Below, in pieces: positions 27,252 through 37,555 of a DNA stretch of 64,000 bases (position 1 is the stretch's first letter; each line of letters starts with the position of its first letter). A program made the translations under genes and the position numbers. Source of the stretch: Bacteroides reticulotermitis JCM 10512 (GTDB lineage Bacteria > Bacteroidota > Bacteroidia > Bacteroidales > Bacteroidaceae); the NCBI RefSeq assembly GCF_000517545.1, contig NZ_BAIV01000028.1, forward strand, positions 1-64,000, written 5' to 3'. The notes beneath the pieces are model-generated. The model searched no databases, was not told the origin of the DNA, and worked only from the letters and a program-made list of their open reading frames with translations.

Positions 27252-28659
27252 TTATTCCTCTCCGGCAAACATGGGGTCCCATGCAGGTAAGCGGATAGGC
27301 TTCTGCTTGAGTACTTCGAGTGCCTTGGCGGTAGCATATTTCTTCTCAACGACCAGACGGAACATATACTCGTTAAACCACTCGTCGGTCATAATGAGAT
27401 GCCCCTGATAGCCCGAAGTAGCTCCCCAACTATTCTCCACCATCCACTTGGTAGGCGTTCCCCCTTTATTCAGGTCCACCGCCATCAGCGTCATAGCGTG
27501 ACTGGAACCACTGGCAAAAGTCTGAATCCGTTGTTTCTTATCCATGCCAAACGATGTTCCCATAAGCGATTCGTAATCGTAATTCTTCAGGTCGAGCAGT
27601 CCGCGATCCGTGTTGAGCGATTTACCTACGTCGCAAGAGAAATACATCATCGTGCTATCTTTCAACGAAGCGATTGCCATCTCTTTGATATCTTCAATGG
27701 GTAGGTTGACGTATAGCCAGTTGTTTCCATCGTAGCGGTGACGGTCGAAGTCGATCTCATACGATTTGTAATATTCGCGGCTCGGATCGTTCATCAACAT
27801 CACGTAACTGTTCAGCAGACTTTCGTCACCGAACTTTTTCAGGAAGCTCATCGGCGTATACGTAGCCGTTTCCACCACCTCCTTTCGGGTTGTACTGTGT
27901 CCATTCAAACTCGGTCGGCGGTACACCCAAGTTAAGCACCAACATACGGTAAATCACACCCAGCATTTCAGTTTTGCTTTTCTCGATTGCAGCCGGTTTC
28001 GCTCCCTTGGCCACCATATCGCGAAGCTGCAAACCCTGTTCACGTAGTTTCAGCCCCAGCAGATTCGCCATGCGAGCCGTATTATCGCTGCTGTTGGTTT
28101 CCGGCATCACATCTTTCGGAACCAAGCCGTATTTGCTGACAATATCGACCACCCCGGTGAATGTTCCTCCATCGCTCAACGGATGACGGAAGAGCCAGTC
28201 CACCATCTGATCGTCCATCGGTTTCTTGCCCGTATCGATCACCCCCTGTAAGAAAAGGTTCGCCTTCTCCAGTTGGTCGTAGAAGAAAGAGTACGCCTGC
28301 GAATATTCGAACGATCCCAAATCATACTTGCCGATCGCCTTGGCACGCATCACGTTCATCCCTGTGAAGAGCCAGCAGCGTCCCGACGACTTCTGATCGG
28401 ACACACCCTTCGATTTCACCTTGATGGAGAAATGGGTATCCATGCCTTTGAGATTGTCCAGATTCAGTGCCAGCTTCCGAATGTCGTTGCCACTGATCGC
28501 ATTACGCAACGCCTGATCGCTGGGCGTTCCCTGGTAACTTTCCTTGAGTTGTTGCAGCATCCCCTCGCTGATGCCTCCTTTTGTGTCCTGTGCCTGTGCC
28601 GAAAAAACAAGTGCACTAAAAGCCAATGCCGATAAAAATTGTCTATTCATTTTACACAT
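27252..28659 (-). CDS. C1B family cysteine peptidase, bleomycin hydrolase/PepC-like (frame break near 27883)
   Basis: The protein has a signal peptide (MNRQFLSALAFSALVFSAQAQ), so it is exported, unlike most cytoplasmic PepC enzymes. The papain-type active site is complete: Gln and Cys in DQKSSGRCWLFTG, His in GSSHAMTLMAVD, Asn in VENSWGATSGYQG. These fit aminopeptidase C/bleomycin hydrolase, usually a hexameric aminopeptidase. The N-terminal two-thirds and the C-terminal third are in different frames, joined near 27883 in a G-rich run (one extra base or two missing). Corrected length is about 468 residues. The start may be at 28659 or at the next ATG, 28650. Confidence 0.88.
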
Positions 28660-28851
28660 TATATATTAATAGGTAATACTTTATATAAGTTGGACGAACA
28701 GCTCCCTGTTTCCGTCCGGTATTCCGACAGCTATTTGCAAGAAACAGATAGCCTTTTGCAAAAATACAATTCTTTTTTAGAAATATTATCAAGCAAGGTT
28801 GAAACTAATTGGAATAAAAGGGTTTTCTTTGTCAGCTCATTCAGAAGAAAT

Positions 28852-30100
28852 ATGAAAAGATATATACTGAGTGCTTGGCTAATGACCTGTTTCATTGGCT
28901 GTTTAAGGGCACAAAACGACTTAACTACAGTAAATAAAGGGGAAATAGAGGGAAGTGTAAAAACCACAACAGTCCGTATGCCGACCGACAGCCTGCCTGG
29001 CCTGTCCAAACGTGAGTTACGCAAGCAACGCGTAGCCCAACGCAACCTGCACTACAACATACTGGGAGGGCCTAGTTACAGCCCTGACTTCGGATTCCTG
29101 ATAGGCGGTAGCGCATTGATTACGTTCCGCATGAATCCCAGTGACACCACCCAGCAACGCTCGGTCGTCCCCACGGCTGCCGCATTCATGTTCGAAGGCG
29201 GACTCAACTTGTTCACCAAGCCTCAATTGTTCTTTGCAGGCGACCGTTTCCGTATCTTTGGCGTGTTTGCATACAAGAACACGCTCGAGAACTTCTACGG
29301 CATCGGCTATTCCACCAATAAGAACTACCCCCGTGGCGAAGAGACCAGCGAGTACCGTTACAGTGGCATACAGGTCAATCCCTGGTTCCTGTTCCGGCTG
29401 GGTAAAAGTAACTTCTTTTCCGGTCCGCAGATAGACATCAACTACGACAAAATAAGCAAGCCGGCCGAAGGAATGGCCACACAATCCTCCTACGTCGGCG
29501 CCGGTGGAACGGCTAACGGCTACAACTCATTCAGCTCCGGGCTCGGCTTTCTGCTGACGTACGACACGCGCGATGTCCCCGCCAACGCCTATCAGGTACT
29601 TATCTCGACTTCCGCGGCATGATGTACCAGAAATGGTTCGGAAGCGACAACCGTTTTTACCGGATGGAGATCGACTACCGCCAATACCAGACGCTCGGAA
29701 AACGACGGGTACTGGCATGGACCGTGCAAACCAAAAATGTGTTCGGCGATGTCCCCCTGACCAAATATAGTCTCAGCGGAACCCCTTTCGACCTCCGGGG
29801 TTACTACATGGGGCAATACCGCGACAAGTCCTCCCACGTCCTGATGGCGGAATACCGGCAGATGATCAACACCGACAAAGGAAATCGATTCAAGAAGATA
29901 CTCAGCCACATCGGCTATGTGGGATGGGCCGGCTGCGGTTTCATGGGACCGACTCCCGGCAAGATAGAGGCGTCCTGCCTAACTTCGGAGCAGGGTTGCG
30001 TATCGAAGTTCAACCCCGCATGAACGTGCGCCTTGATTTCGGCCGAAACCCTATCAACAAACAGAACTTGTTTTACTTCAACATGACGGAGGCTTTTTAA
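28852..30100 (+). CDS. BamA/TamA family outer-membrane protein (two frame breaks, near 29596 and 29970)
   Basis: The likely start is the ATG at 28852, which begins a signal peptide (MKRYILSAWLMTCFIGCLRAQ). The body is a beta-barrel of the surface antigen D15 type: GGPSYSPDFGFLIGGSALITF, FSSGLGFLLTYDTRDVPANA and SGTPFDLRGYYMGQYRDK (the RG-containing loop region), ending in an aromatic strand (NKQNLFYFNMTEAF). No POTRA repeats are visible, so it is a short barrel-only member. The frame breaks after AYQ near 29596 and again in GKIEG near 29970; each looks like one G missing from GG. Corrected length is about 416 residues. Its cargo is unknown. Confidence 0.82.
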
Positions 30101-30357
30101 GTCAACGGGGCGATATCGTGACAAATTCGCTCATGATATGATGACATAATAACGTCGAATGAGCAATTCCGATCAAAGTGCTTTTCTTTTTTCCGAGGCT
30201 ACCGGATACATCCGATAGCCTCCATTACACTGAAAAACAAGCGGGGTGCTCGTTCTTTATTCGGCAAACAAGCGGATCGAGTAGAGCTTCTTCACAGAAA
30301 AAAAGCATATTATTTACAATTTCCCATATAAGATAGGCAACAAATAAATTTATTTTC

Positions 30358-30365
30358 TATATTTG
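30358..30365 (+). promoter_or_regulatory. -7 promoter box TATATTTG for the exopolysaccharide operon, part 1
   Basis: TATATTTG lies 42 bp before the ATG at 30408, the first gene of a tightly packed five-gene run. Confidence 0.55.
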
Positions 30366-30407
30366 CATCACTGTAATGTTCCAGTAGCAAATAAATAAAG
30401 TTGATTT

Positions 30408-31153
30408 ATGAAGCAACTTAAATTCTACTTCCTAGTATCAGCCTTCTGTTGGGCTGTATAAAAAACGTAATGGCGCAGGAAGCCAACAACGATGCCAACT
30501 TACTAGATGACAACTTTAGCAACATCCTCCTACCTCCTTTGGACGTATTGTTTGAGAATGCCAAAAATAGTCCCGTTTACGAAATGGCCGATGTAAAGGC
30601 TGCCATAGAGCGCAAACTGCTCGCCAAAGAGAAACGTTCGGTTCTCGGATTCTTCTCTCTGCGAGGCAGCTATCAATACGGTATGTTCGGCAACGAATCA
30701 ACCTATACCGATGTCGCCATTGCCCCTTACCTCACCTACTCCACCCAAGCACAAAACGGCTATACCGTGGGGGCAGGCGTAAACATTCCGCTCGATCAAT
30801 TGTTTGATCTGAAAGCACGTGTCACCCGCCAGAAGCTCAGCGTGAAAAGTGCCGAACTGGAAAGAGAGATCAAGTATGATGAGATCAAAAAGAACATTAT
30901 CGAAATGTACGCCATGGCAACCTCGCAACTGAAAGTACTCCAGTTGCGAAGCGAGAATCTGGTATTATCCAACCTACAATACGAGATATCCGAAAAGAAC
31001 TTCGCCAACGGAACCATCGAGTCCAATGAACTAGCTGACTATAAAGAAAGACAGTCACAAGCCCGTGAAGCCTATGAAAATAGTAAGTTTGAGTTAACAA
31101 AGAGCCTAATGATTCTCGAGGTTATTGCACGTACTCCTATTATCAAAAAGTAA
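30408..31153 (+). CDS. Short TolC-like outer-membrane factor of the exopolysaccharide locus (frame break near 30446)
   Basis: The ATG at 30408 begins a signal peptide (MKQLKFYFLVSAF) that runs into a stop as written; adding one base near 30446 continues it as LLGCIKNVMAQEA, giving about 248 residues. The long open part has LSVKSAELEREIKYDEIKKNIIEMY and a coiled-coil helix pair as in outer membrane efflux (TolC) repeats, but it is only about half the length of a normal TolC. It could be an export component for the polysaccharide. It lies 11 bp before the GumC/Wzc-like gene, which supports joint function. Confidence 0.65.
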
Positions 31154-31164
31154 AAAACAAGACT

Positions 31165-33378
31165 ATGGACTTTATTATATCCATCATACGGGCCCTATTC
31201 CGCCACCGCTGGGTAATTATCTCAGTCACTGTACTTATCTCCCTGTTTGCGATCTTCTATACCCGCCATATGCGAGGAGGCTACGATGTGAAAGCTACTC
31301 TCTATACAGGCATTGTTTCCGGCTACAATTTGGAAAGCGAGAAACGGACCGATTGGTCTATCATACAAAACTCAATGGACAACCTGATTAGTATCATCCA
31401 AGCGGAAAGTACTTTGAAGCAGGTTTGCTTGCGCTTATACGCCCGCGTGCTGATCAAAGGCGATCCGAATAAAGATATGGATGGAATCACCGCTTCCAGT
31501 TACCGATCCACCTACGATCATGTGCGAAACAGTCCGCATGGCAAAGAAATACTGGCGTTGATCGACAAAACCAGTGAAGACAAAACCGTTGCTAATCTGG
31601 AGAAATATATGAAACCCCAGAAAGACAACTACATCTACGGGCTGTTTTACTACAACCATCCTTTCTATAGCTACAACGCACTCAAGAATATCAAGGTACA
31701 ACGCCGATTGACCAGCGACCTGCTGGACATCAGCTATAGCTCCGGTGATCCGGGTATTGCCTACAACACCGTCAGCATCCTGATGGAAGAGTTCGTCAAC
31801 GAATACCGCCGCATCCGTTATGGAGAGACCGATAAAGTAATCGAATATTTCAAATCCGAGTTGGAACGTATCGGCCAACAACTGCGTAACGAAGAAGACG
31901 ACCTGACCAAGTACAACGTAGAAAAGCGTATTATCAATTACTACGATGAGACCAAAGAAGTAGCAGCGATCAATAAAGAGTTTGAACTCCGCGAGCAAGA
32001 TGCCCTTTTTGCTTACAACAGTACTCGATCCATGCTCGGAGAACTCGAAAGACATATGGATAGCAATGCCAAGCAAGTGCTCAAGAATATGCAATTCATT
32101 GAGAAAGTAAGAGAAGCATCGACGCTAACCGGTGAAATTTCGGAGGCAGAGGCTGTTCCCACCAATCAACAAAAGAATGATCAAAGTCTAGACGCATCCA
32201 AGAAACGCCTGACACAGCTGAAGCAAGAGCTGAATAGTTTATCCGACAGCTACGTAAGCCATAAATACACCAAGGAAGGAACTTCCCGAACCAATATTAT
32301 CGAGCAATGGCTAGAGCAAACACTTGCCTTCGAAAAGGCCAAAGCCGAGTTGTCGGTCGTTCAGGATTCCCGTCGTGAACTCAACGAACGGTATGTATTC
32401 TTTGCTCCGGTAGGAACCACCATCAAGCAGAAAGAACGCTCGATCAACTTTACCGAACGTAACTACCTCACCGTTCTTCAAAGTTATAACGACGCCTTGT
32501 TGAGAAAGAAAAATCTGGAGATGACTTCCGCCACCCTCAAAGTGTTGAACGACGCCACCTATCCGATTTCCGCCAATTCCACCAACCGGAAGCAAATCGT
32601 GATAGCATCCTGTGTCGGTACCTTCTTCTTTCTGGTCTTGCTCTTTATCCTCATCGAGTTTATTGACCGGACGCTGCGCGACGCACCCCGTGCCCGCAAA
32701 GTTACCGGCTTTAAAATTGTCGGTGCGATACCCTACAGCAATTCAAGCCCACAGAGTAAAATCTATTTTCAGGCCGCCATACAGGAGTTAAGCAATTCAC
32801 TGTTGCGCTACTTCACCAAACGAAAATCGCCGGAACTCTTTATAGTCAACCTCTTCAGCACCCTTGAAGACTCCGGACAAGAAGAACTCGGCAGGCAGCT
32901 TGATGAGTTCTGGAAAAGCCGTAACCTCCGCACCCGGCTATTGGTGTATGGCGAGGACTTCCAAACCGAAGACTCCCGTTACCTGCTAGCCAAGAGCGTG
33001 ACCGACTTCTATACCCCGCAAGGAGAAGACATCCTGATTGTTGTCTATCCGGCATTGATTCAGAGCAATATTCCGACCGAATTACTACTCGACTCTAACG
33101 TCAACCTACTGGTGTCTCCGGCCGATCGAGGATGGAAAACTGTCGACCAACAGCTAGCGTCTCAGTTCCTGTGTCAAGTCAACAAATCGGATGTGCCTTT
33201 CCGAATGTGTCTTACACACACCCTGCCCAATGCCGTAGAAGACTTTACCGGAATGCTCCCGCCGTACACCTTGCTACGCCGATTAGGATACCGTTTCAGC
33301 CAATTATCATTAACCGAAAAGATACGTTCCGGTAGCTTCCGCAAGCGATCGGAGCAAGCCAACAATGATGACGAATAA
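31165..33378 (+). CDS. GumC/Wzc-like polysaccharide chain-length protein with degenerate kinase region
   Basis: The 737-residue protein has the polysaccharide co-polymerase layout: an N-terminal transmembrane helix (WVIISVTVLISLFAIFYT), a large periplasmic part with coiled coils (residues 200-420), and a second helix (IVIASCVGTFFFLVLLFILI, about 475-495). The C-terminal 200 residues look like a BY-kinase domain, but the Walker A position reads NLFSTLEDSGQEELGRQL with no GK[ST], and the Walker A' position ILIVVYPALIQSNIP lacks the usual Asp. No Tyr-rich tail is present. It is probably an inactive relative that sets chain length without phosphorylation. Its end overlaps the next gene by 14 bp. 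Confidence 0.82.
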   Translation: MDFIISIIRALFRHRWVIISVTVLISLFAIFYTRHMRGGYDVKATLYTGIVSGYNLESEKRTDWSIIQNSMDNLISIIQAESTLKQVCLRLYARVLIKGDPNKDMDGITASSYRSTYDHVRNSPHGKEILALIDKTSEDKTVANLEKYMKPQKDNYIYGLFYYNHPFYSYNALKNIKVQRRLTSDLLDISYSSGDPGIAYNTVSILMEEFVNEYRRIRYGETDKVIEYFKSELERIGQQLRNEEDDLTKYNVEKRIINYYDETKEVAAINKEFELREQDALFAYNSTRSMLGELERHMDSNAKQVLKNMQFIEKVREASTLTGEISEAEAVPTNQQKNDQSLDASKKRLTQLKQELNSLSDSYVSHKYTKEGTSRTNIIEQWLEQTLAFEKAKAELSVVQDSRRELNERYVFFAPVGTTIKQKERSINFTERNYLTVLQSYNDALLRKKNLEMTSATLKVLNDATYPISANSTNRKQIVIASCVGTFFFLVLLFILIEFIDRTLRDAPRARKVTGFKIVGAIPYSNSSPQSKIYFQAAIQELSNSLLRYFTKRKSPELFIVNLFSTLEDSGQEELGRQLDEFWKSRNLRTRLLVYGEDFQTEDSRYLLAKSVTDFYTPQGEDILIVVYPALIQSNIPTELLLDSNVNLLVSPADRGWKTVDQQLASQFLCQVNKSDVPFRMCLTHTLPNAVEDFTGMLPPYTLLRRLGYRFSQLSLTEKIRSGSFRKRSEQANNDDE

Positions 33379-34672
33379 GTTTACAAGCTTTCATCTTCTG
33401 TTTTTAGCCCAGTTCCTCCTCATGGCACTGGGAATATTTATCAATGTGAAAGCAGGAGTTGCCACTCTTATAGTGACCCTCCTACTCGTCCCCATTTGTT
33501 TGTTTCAGCTCGACAAAGACAAGAGTACTGATTGGAGTAAAGGGCGAAACCTCATGTTCACTGTGTGCTTGATATGGCTTGGCTACTACCTGCTAGAGTT
33601 ATTCAACCCCAACAATGTTTTAGATGCATGGAATATTGGATTCTTACCCTATGCACTTATCCCCCTGTTATGTGCGTTTCTCGTTCCATTAGTCATCCGT
33701 AGTACAAAGAGCATCGAAATACTCCTATTCATCTGGTCTGTTTTTGTGCTGATCTTCACCATCAAAGGCTATTGGCAGAAAAACCACGGCTTCAGCGAAA
33801 AAGACCTATTCTTCCTATACAATTCAGGCGGATGGCGTACCCATATCATCTGGTCGGGCATTCGCTTTTTCTCCTGTTTCTCTGATGCGGCCAACTATGG
33901 AGTCCACGCTGCTATGTCGGCAACCCTATTCGGCATTTCCGCCTTCTTTGTCAAAGAAAGATGGAAGCAACTCTTCTTCCTCTTCATTGCCCTTTGTGGG
34001 CTTTACGGGATGGCCATATCCGGAACCAGAGCTGCCGTAGCGGTTATTGCAGGAGGTATACTCATGGTCGTTGTCATCTCCAAGAACTGGAAAATGCTGA
34101 TTGGTGGAGTCCTCTTATTCATATCTTTATTCTGCTTTTTCTATTTCACCAATATCGGCAGCGGCAACCAATACATCTTTAAGATACGTTCCGCCTTTCA
34201 TCCTACCGAAGATGCCTCCTACCTGGTACGTGTACAGAACAGGGAGCGAATGAAAGAACTGATGGCTAGTAAGCCTATAGGCTATGGCATCGGGCTATCC
34301 AAATCGGAGCGTTTCAACCCCAAAGAAAGCATGCCCTACCCACCGGATTCCTGGTTGGTCAGCGTATGGGTGGAGACCGGTATCATCGGACTCATACTGT
34401 ACCTCGCCATACACGGAATACTTTTCGCGTGGGGAGCTTGGATCTTGTTGGTTAAAGTACGAGACAAACGATTGCGGGGACTGGTAGCCGCTTGGCTCAG
34501 CATGGACGCCGGGTTCTTCATAGCCGCCTACGTCAACGACGTGATGCAATACCCCAACCAACTACCTGTGTACACCGGATTCGCCTTGTGTTTTGCCGCG
34601 CAACATATCGACAAGCAAATCAGTAAAGAGAAAGCCCTTACACCGGAACAACCCCTAAACGAACTGCCATGA
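33365..34672 (+). CDS. Wzy/O-antigen ligase-like polysaccharide polymerase
   Basis: This 435-residue protein is nearly all hydrophobic helices (about ten to twelve), with the Wzy_C/O-antigen ligase pattern: a central ISGTRAAVAVIAGGIL with a conserved Arg, followed by a large periplasmic loop (residues 265-335) with FHPTEDASYLVRVQNRERM and GYGIGL. It would polymerise or ligate lipid-linked repeat units at the periplasmic face. It overlaps the chain-length gene before it and the GT2 gene after it (ATGA-type overlap), so translation is probably coupled. Polymerase is more likely than ligase from its place beside a chain-length regulator. Confidence 0.82.
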   Translation: MMTNKFTSFHLLFLAQFLLMALGIFINVKAGVATLIVTLLLVPICLFQLDKDKSTDWSKGRNLMFTVCLIWLGYYLLELFNPNNVLDAWNIGFLPYALIPLLCAFLVPLVIRSTKSIEILLFIWSVFVLIFTIKGYWQKNHGFSEKDLFFLYNSGGWRTHIIWSGIRFFSCFSDAANYGVHAAMSATLFGISAFFVKERWKQLFFLFIALCGLYGMAISGTRAAVAVIAGGILMVVVISKNWKMLIGGVLLFISLFCFFYFTNIGSGNQYIFKIRSAFHPTEDASYLVRVQNRERMKELMASKPIGYGIGLSKSERFNPKESMPYPPDSWLVSVWVETGIIGLILYLAIHGILFAWGAWILLVKVRDKRLRGLVAAWLSMDAGFFIAAYVNDVMQYPNQLPVYTGFALCFAAQHIDKQISKEKALTPEQPLNELP

Positions 34673-35607
34673 ATCCTGCTCAGCCGCTCATCTCCTTCAT
34701 CACAATCTGCTACAACGGATTGGAAGACACGTGTGAGCTGATCGAATCACTCCGCAACAAGATACATTCGGTGAGCTACGAGATTATTATTGTCGACAAC
34801 GCCTCCCGTGAGGACGAAGCCGCTGCGATCAGTAGCCGGTACCCGTTTGTTACCGCCATCCGCAACCCTGTGAACAACGGATTTTCGGGAGGCAACAATG
34901 TAGGCATCCGGCACGCCCAAGGCAGCTACCTCTTCTTTATCAACAACGATACCTTTATCGAAGAAGATGGCATACAGGCCTTGGTTGAACGGTTGGAAAG
35001 CAGTCCGCAGATTGGTGGCGTCTCTCCCAAACTTCGTTTCGCCTTTCCGCCCCAACACGTCCAGTTTGCCGGATTCACGCCTCTCTCCCGTTTCGCCTTA
35101 CGCAACCGGACTCTGGGCTACGATTGTGTGGACGATGGAAGCTACGATACCGCTCACCCCACCCCCTACCTGCATGGCGCCGCTATGCTTATCAAACGAC
35201 GGGTGATCGAAGAAGCCGGACTGATGCCCGAAGTCTTCTTCCTCTATTACGAAGAACTGGATTGGTGTACAAGCATGACCCGTGCCGGCTACGAGCTTTG
35301 GTACGAACCTCGCTGCACCGTTTTCCACAAAGAGAGCCGGAGCACGGGACAGCTCAGCAAAACCCGCACCTATTACCTCACGCGCAACCGCCTGCTCTAT
35401 GCCCGACGGAACCTGCGGGGCACGCGTCGGACCGTCTCCCTGATCTACCTCAGCACCATAGCCGCAGCCAAAAACGCGCTGAGTTATCTATTACAACGCC
35501 GGTGGGATCTTGCCGGAGAAGTATGCCGGGCAACCAAAGACGGATGGTCGCCCACCCTGCGTGAAGAAAAGCTTTGTGTAAACTCGCCTAATCCCTCACA
35601 ACCATGA
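34669..35607 (+). CDS. GT2 glycosyltransferase (rhamnosyltransferase-like)
   Basis: A GT-A fold glycosyltransferase of 312 residues. The start PLISFITICYNGLEDTCELIESL and IVDNASREDEAAAI form the nucleotide-sugar site, NNGFSGGNNVGIRHAQG follows, and FFINNDTFIEEDGIQAL supplies the DxD-type metal site as NND. FFLYYEELDWCTSMTRAGY fits the acceptor region with the ExDW motif of WbbL-type rhamnosyltransferases. The donor sugar cannot be fixed from sequence. The ATG overlaps the polymerase stop and its stop overlaps the next ATG. Confidence 0.88.
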   Translation: MNPAQPLISFITICYNGLEDTCELIESLRNKIHSVSYEIIIVDNASREDEAAAISSRYPFVTAIRNPVNNGFSGGNNVGIRHAQGSYLFFINNDTFIEEDGIQALVERLESSPQIGGVSPKLRFAFPPQHVQFAGFTPLSRFALRNRTLGYDCVDDGSYDTAHPTPYLHGAAMLIKRRVIEEAGLMPEVFFLYYEELDWCTSMTRAGYELWYEPRCTVFHKESRSTGQLSKTRTYYLTRNRLLYARRNLRGTRRTVSLIYLSTIAAAKNALSYLLQRRWDLAGEVCRATKDGWSPTLREEKLCVNSPNPSQP

Positions 35608-36803
35608 TCTACATTGACTGGATACTCTTTCTCCCGCTTGCCCTCTGCGTAGCCTATCTGTTGATCTACGCCCTGGCATCTAAGTTCTACCGGAACCCAC
35701 ATTTCCCCGAAGCGAACAGCTTTCGCCGATTCGCGGTGCTTTTCCCCGCCTACAAAGAAGATCGTGTCATCGTATCATCCGTGCGCAGTTTCCTCCAACA
35801 GGAGTATCCGCAATCGTTATTCGACATCGTAGTCATTTCCGACCAGATGGAGTCCGCCACCAATGAAGAGTTGCACTCGCTCCCCATCCGGTTGTTGATA
35901 GCCAACTACTCCGAAAGTTCGAAAGCCAAAGCACTCGCACTGGCAATCGATACCATCGAAGTGCAATCCTACGACGTGGTCGTTATCATGGATGCCGACA
36001 ACCTGACCTCACCTAACTTTCTGGCGGAGATCAACCGGGCTTTCGAAAGCGGCCTACAATCGGTGCAAGCTCGCCGAACCGGAAAGAACCTGAACACCGA
36101 GATTTCGATGCTCGATGGTATCAGCGAAGAGATAAACAACGGAATCTTCCGTAGCGGACACAACGTACTCGGACTATCGGCCGGACTGGCAGGGTCGGGA
36201 ATGGCGTTTGATGCCGACTGGTTCCGTCGAAATGTGCGAAAGCTTCAAACAGCCGGTGAGGACAAGGAGTTGGAAGCCTTGCTACTGCAACAACGCATTC
36301 ACACCGCTTTTCTGCAACAGTTGCCCGTGTACGATGAAAAGACGCAGAAGAAAGACGCCATCAAGAACCAGCGTAAGCGTTGGATAGCGGCACAGTTCGG
36401 TGCGCTGCGCAATTCGCTGCCGCATTTTCCCGGCGCGCTACTTCGGGGCAATTTCGACTATTGCGACAAAATTATCCAATGGATGCTTCCGCCACGCCTT
36501 GTACAACTAGCGACTGTATTCGGTTTCACCTTTCTATTTACCTTGGCTTGGCTCCTGCTGAGTTGGCAAACGGGAGGTGATCAGTGGGTAATGTCCATCA
36601 AATGGTGGGTATTGTCGGCCGCACAGGTAGCTGCGATGTTAGTTCCCATCCCTGCCGCACGTTTCAACAAACAGTTGGCTAAAGCGGTCTTGCAGATTCC
36701 GGCACTTGCCATGGCCATGATCGGCAACCTGTTCAGCCTGAAAGGGGCCAATAAGAAATTTATTCATACCGAACACGGCGAGGACGAAACAGATCGGTCT
36801 TAG
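35604..36803 (+). CDS. Membrane-bound GT2 glycosyltransferase
   Basis: The 399-residue protein has an N-terminal helix (WILFLPLALCVAYLLIYALA), a GT2 domain (FAVLFPAYKEDRVIVSSVRSF, VVIMDADNLTSPNFL with the DxD motif), the acceptor motif region AGEDKELEALLL and QRKRWIAAQ (the Q-x-x-RW motif of processive enzymes), and two or three C-terminal helices. It resembles processive synthases such as cellulose or poly-GlcNAc synthases, but whether it is processive is not known. It is the last gene before the inserted cassette and is followed by a clear terminator. Confidence 0.83.
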   Translation: MIYIDWILFLPLALCVAYLLIYALASKFYRNPHFPEANSFRRFAVLFPAYKEDRVIVSSVRSFLQQEYPQSLFDIVVISDQMESATNEELHSLPIRLLIANYSESSKAKALALAIDTIEVQSYDVVVIMDADNLTSPNFLAEINRAFESGLQSVQARRTGKNLNTEISMLDGISEEINNGIFRSGHNVLGLSAGLAGSGMAFDADWFRRNVRKLQTAGEDKELEALLLQQRIHTAFLQQLPVYDEKTQKKDAIKNQRKRWIAAQFGALRNSLPHFPGALLRGNFDYCDKIIQWMLPPRLVQLATVFGFTFLFTLAWLLLSWQTGGDQWVMSIKWWVLSAAQVAAMLVPIPAARFNKQLAKAVLQIPALAMAMIGNLFSLKGANKKFIHTEHGEDETDRS

Positions 36804-36855
36804 TCACTCGCTCGTAGACAAAAGCATTGAGTAATTCGTCATTTCGTATAAAAAG

Positions 36856-36889
36856 AACTGGGGCTGCCCGAAAATGGACAGCCCCAGTT
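36856..36889. terminator. Terminator between polysaccharide operon part 1 and the cassette
   Basis: A perfect 11-bp GC-rich stem (36856-36866 with 36879-36889) lies between converging genes, after AAAAAG on the left. Confidence 0.75.
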
Positions 36890-36907
36890 ACTTCATATCA
36901 TACGGTA

Positions 36908-37348
36908 CTAACCGTCTCTTCCCACATCAAAACAGGGACATTGCTTCACCCATTCTTCGGGTTCAATCTCGCCATTACCGTTCAGATCGGGACTAAGGTC
37001 GCGATGTCCGCAGACACGGCAACCGGGATAGTCTTGCTGTAAGGCAGAGATGAGCACACGCAGCGAATGTTTCTGCCACTCGGTACGGGTATCCGCAGGA
37101 CATCCGCAGTAGTCGAGTCCGCCTTCGTAACAGATGCCGATACTGTGTTCGTTGTGTCCACGGGCATGAGCTCCCATACGCTCCAAAGGACGGGTTACTT
37201 TGATGTCTCCATTCTTGCGAATGTAGTAGTGGTAACCTATACCGTTGAACCCACGGCGACGGTGGCATATTTCAAGGTCTTCTTCGGTGAAGTCTCTGTC
37301 CGCACGGGTGGCGGAGCAGTGGACTACAATCAGGTCAATCTTCCTCAT
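36908..37348 (-). CDS. N-acetylmuramoyl-L-alanine amidase (Amidase_2 type)
   Basis: This 146-residue enzyme has the zinc-amidase (PGRP/T7 lysozyme) pattern: VVHCSATRADRDF with the first zinc His, GIGYHYYIRKNGDI, GAHARGHNEHSIGICYEGG, and CGHRDLSPDLNG for the later zinc ligands. It cleaves the bond between muramic acid and L-Ala. There is no signal peptide, as in phage endolysins. A strong Shine-Dalgarno AAGGAGGT (37356-37363) precedes it, which is uncommon in Bacteroidetes. It is the last gene of the minus-strand cassette and follows the tiny ORF at 37364-37435. Confidence 0.9.
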   Translation of the reverse strand: MRKIDLIVVHCSATRADRDFTEEDLEICHRRRGFNGIGYHYYIRKNGDIKVTRPLERMGAHARGHNEHSIGICYEGGLDYCGCPADTRTEWQKHSLRVLISALQQDYPGCRVCGHRDLSPDLNGNGEIEPEEWVKQCPCFDVGRDG

Positions 37349-37363
37349 TTTAAGGACCTCCTT

Positions 37364-37435
37364 CTACTTTTTACCTTTTCGCTTCCGGCGGAAGAAAAAG
37401 AGTACTTCTAATATTACATCTAAAATCTTATCCAT
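37364..37435 (-). CDS. Tiny membrane-like ORF (23 residues) between HU and amidase, smalltalk-like position
   Basis: The ORF reads MDKILDVILEVLFFF followed by RRKRKGKK, a short hydrophobic helix with a strongly basic tail. Its TAG touches the AAGGAGGT of the amidase, so the two may be translationally coupled. From memory, many Bacteroides genomes have a protein of about 30 residues called smalltalk at this place, between an HU-like gene and an amidase; the sequence here is shorter and different, so the link is by position only. A start one codon upstream (37438) is equally possible. No recognisable Shine-Dalgarno precedes it. Confidence 0.45.
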   Translation of the reverse strand: MDKILDVILEVLFFFRRKRKGKK

Positions 37436-37555
37436 CATAACTTCTGACTTTTATTGATGATTACTTTCATTGCGCAACCAATACCATTTTGGTAATGGTG
37501 CGGCTATCGAAGCAAGCCAAGGCGGTACGGTAGTCGGCACTAAGTACTGTCTTGG

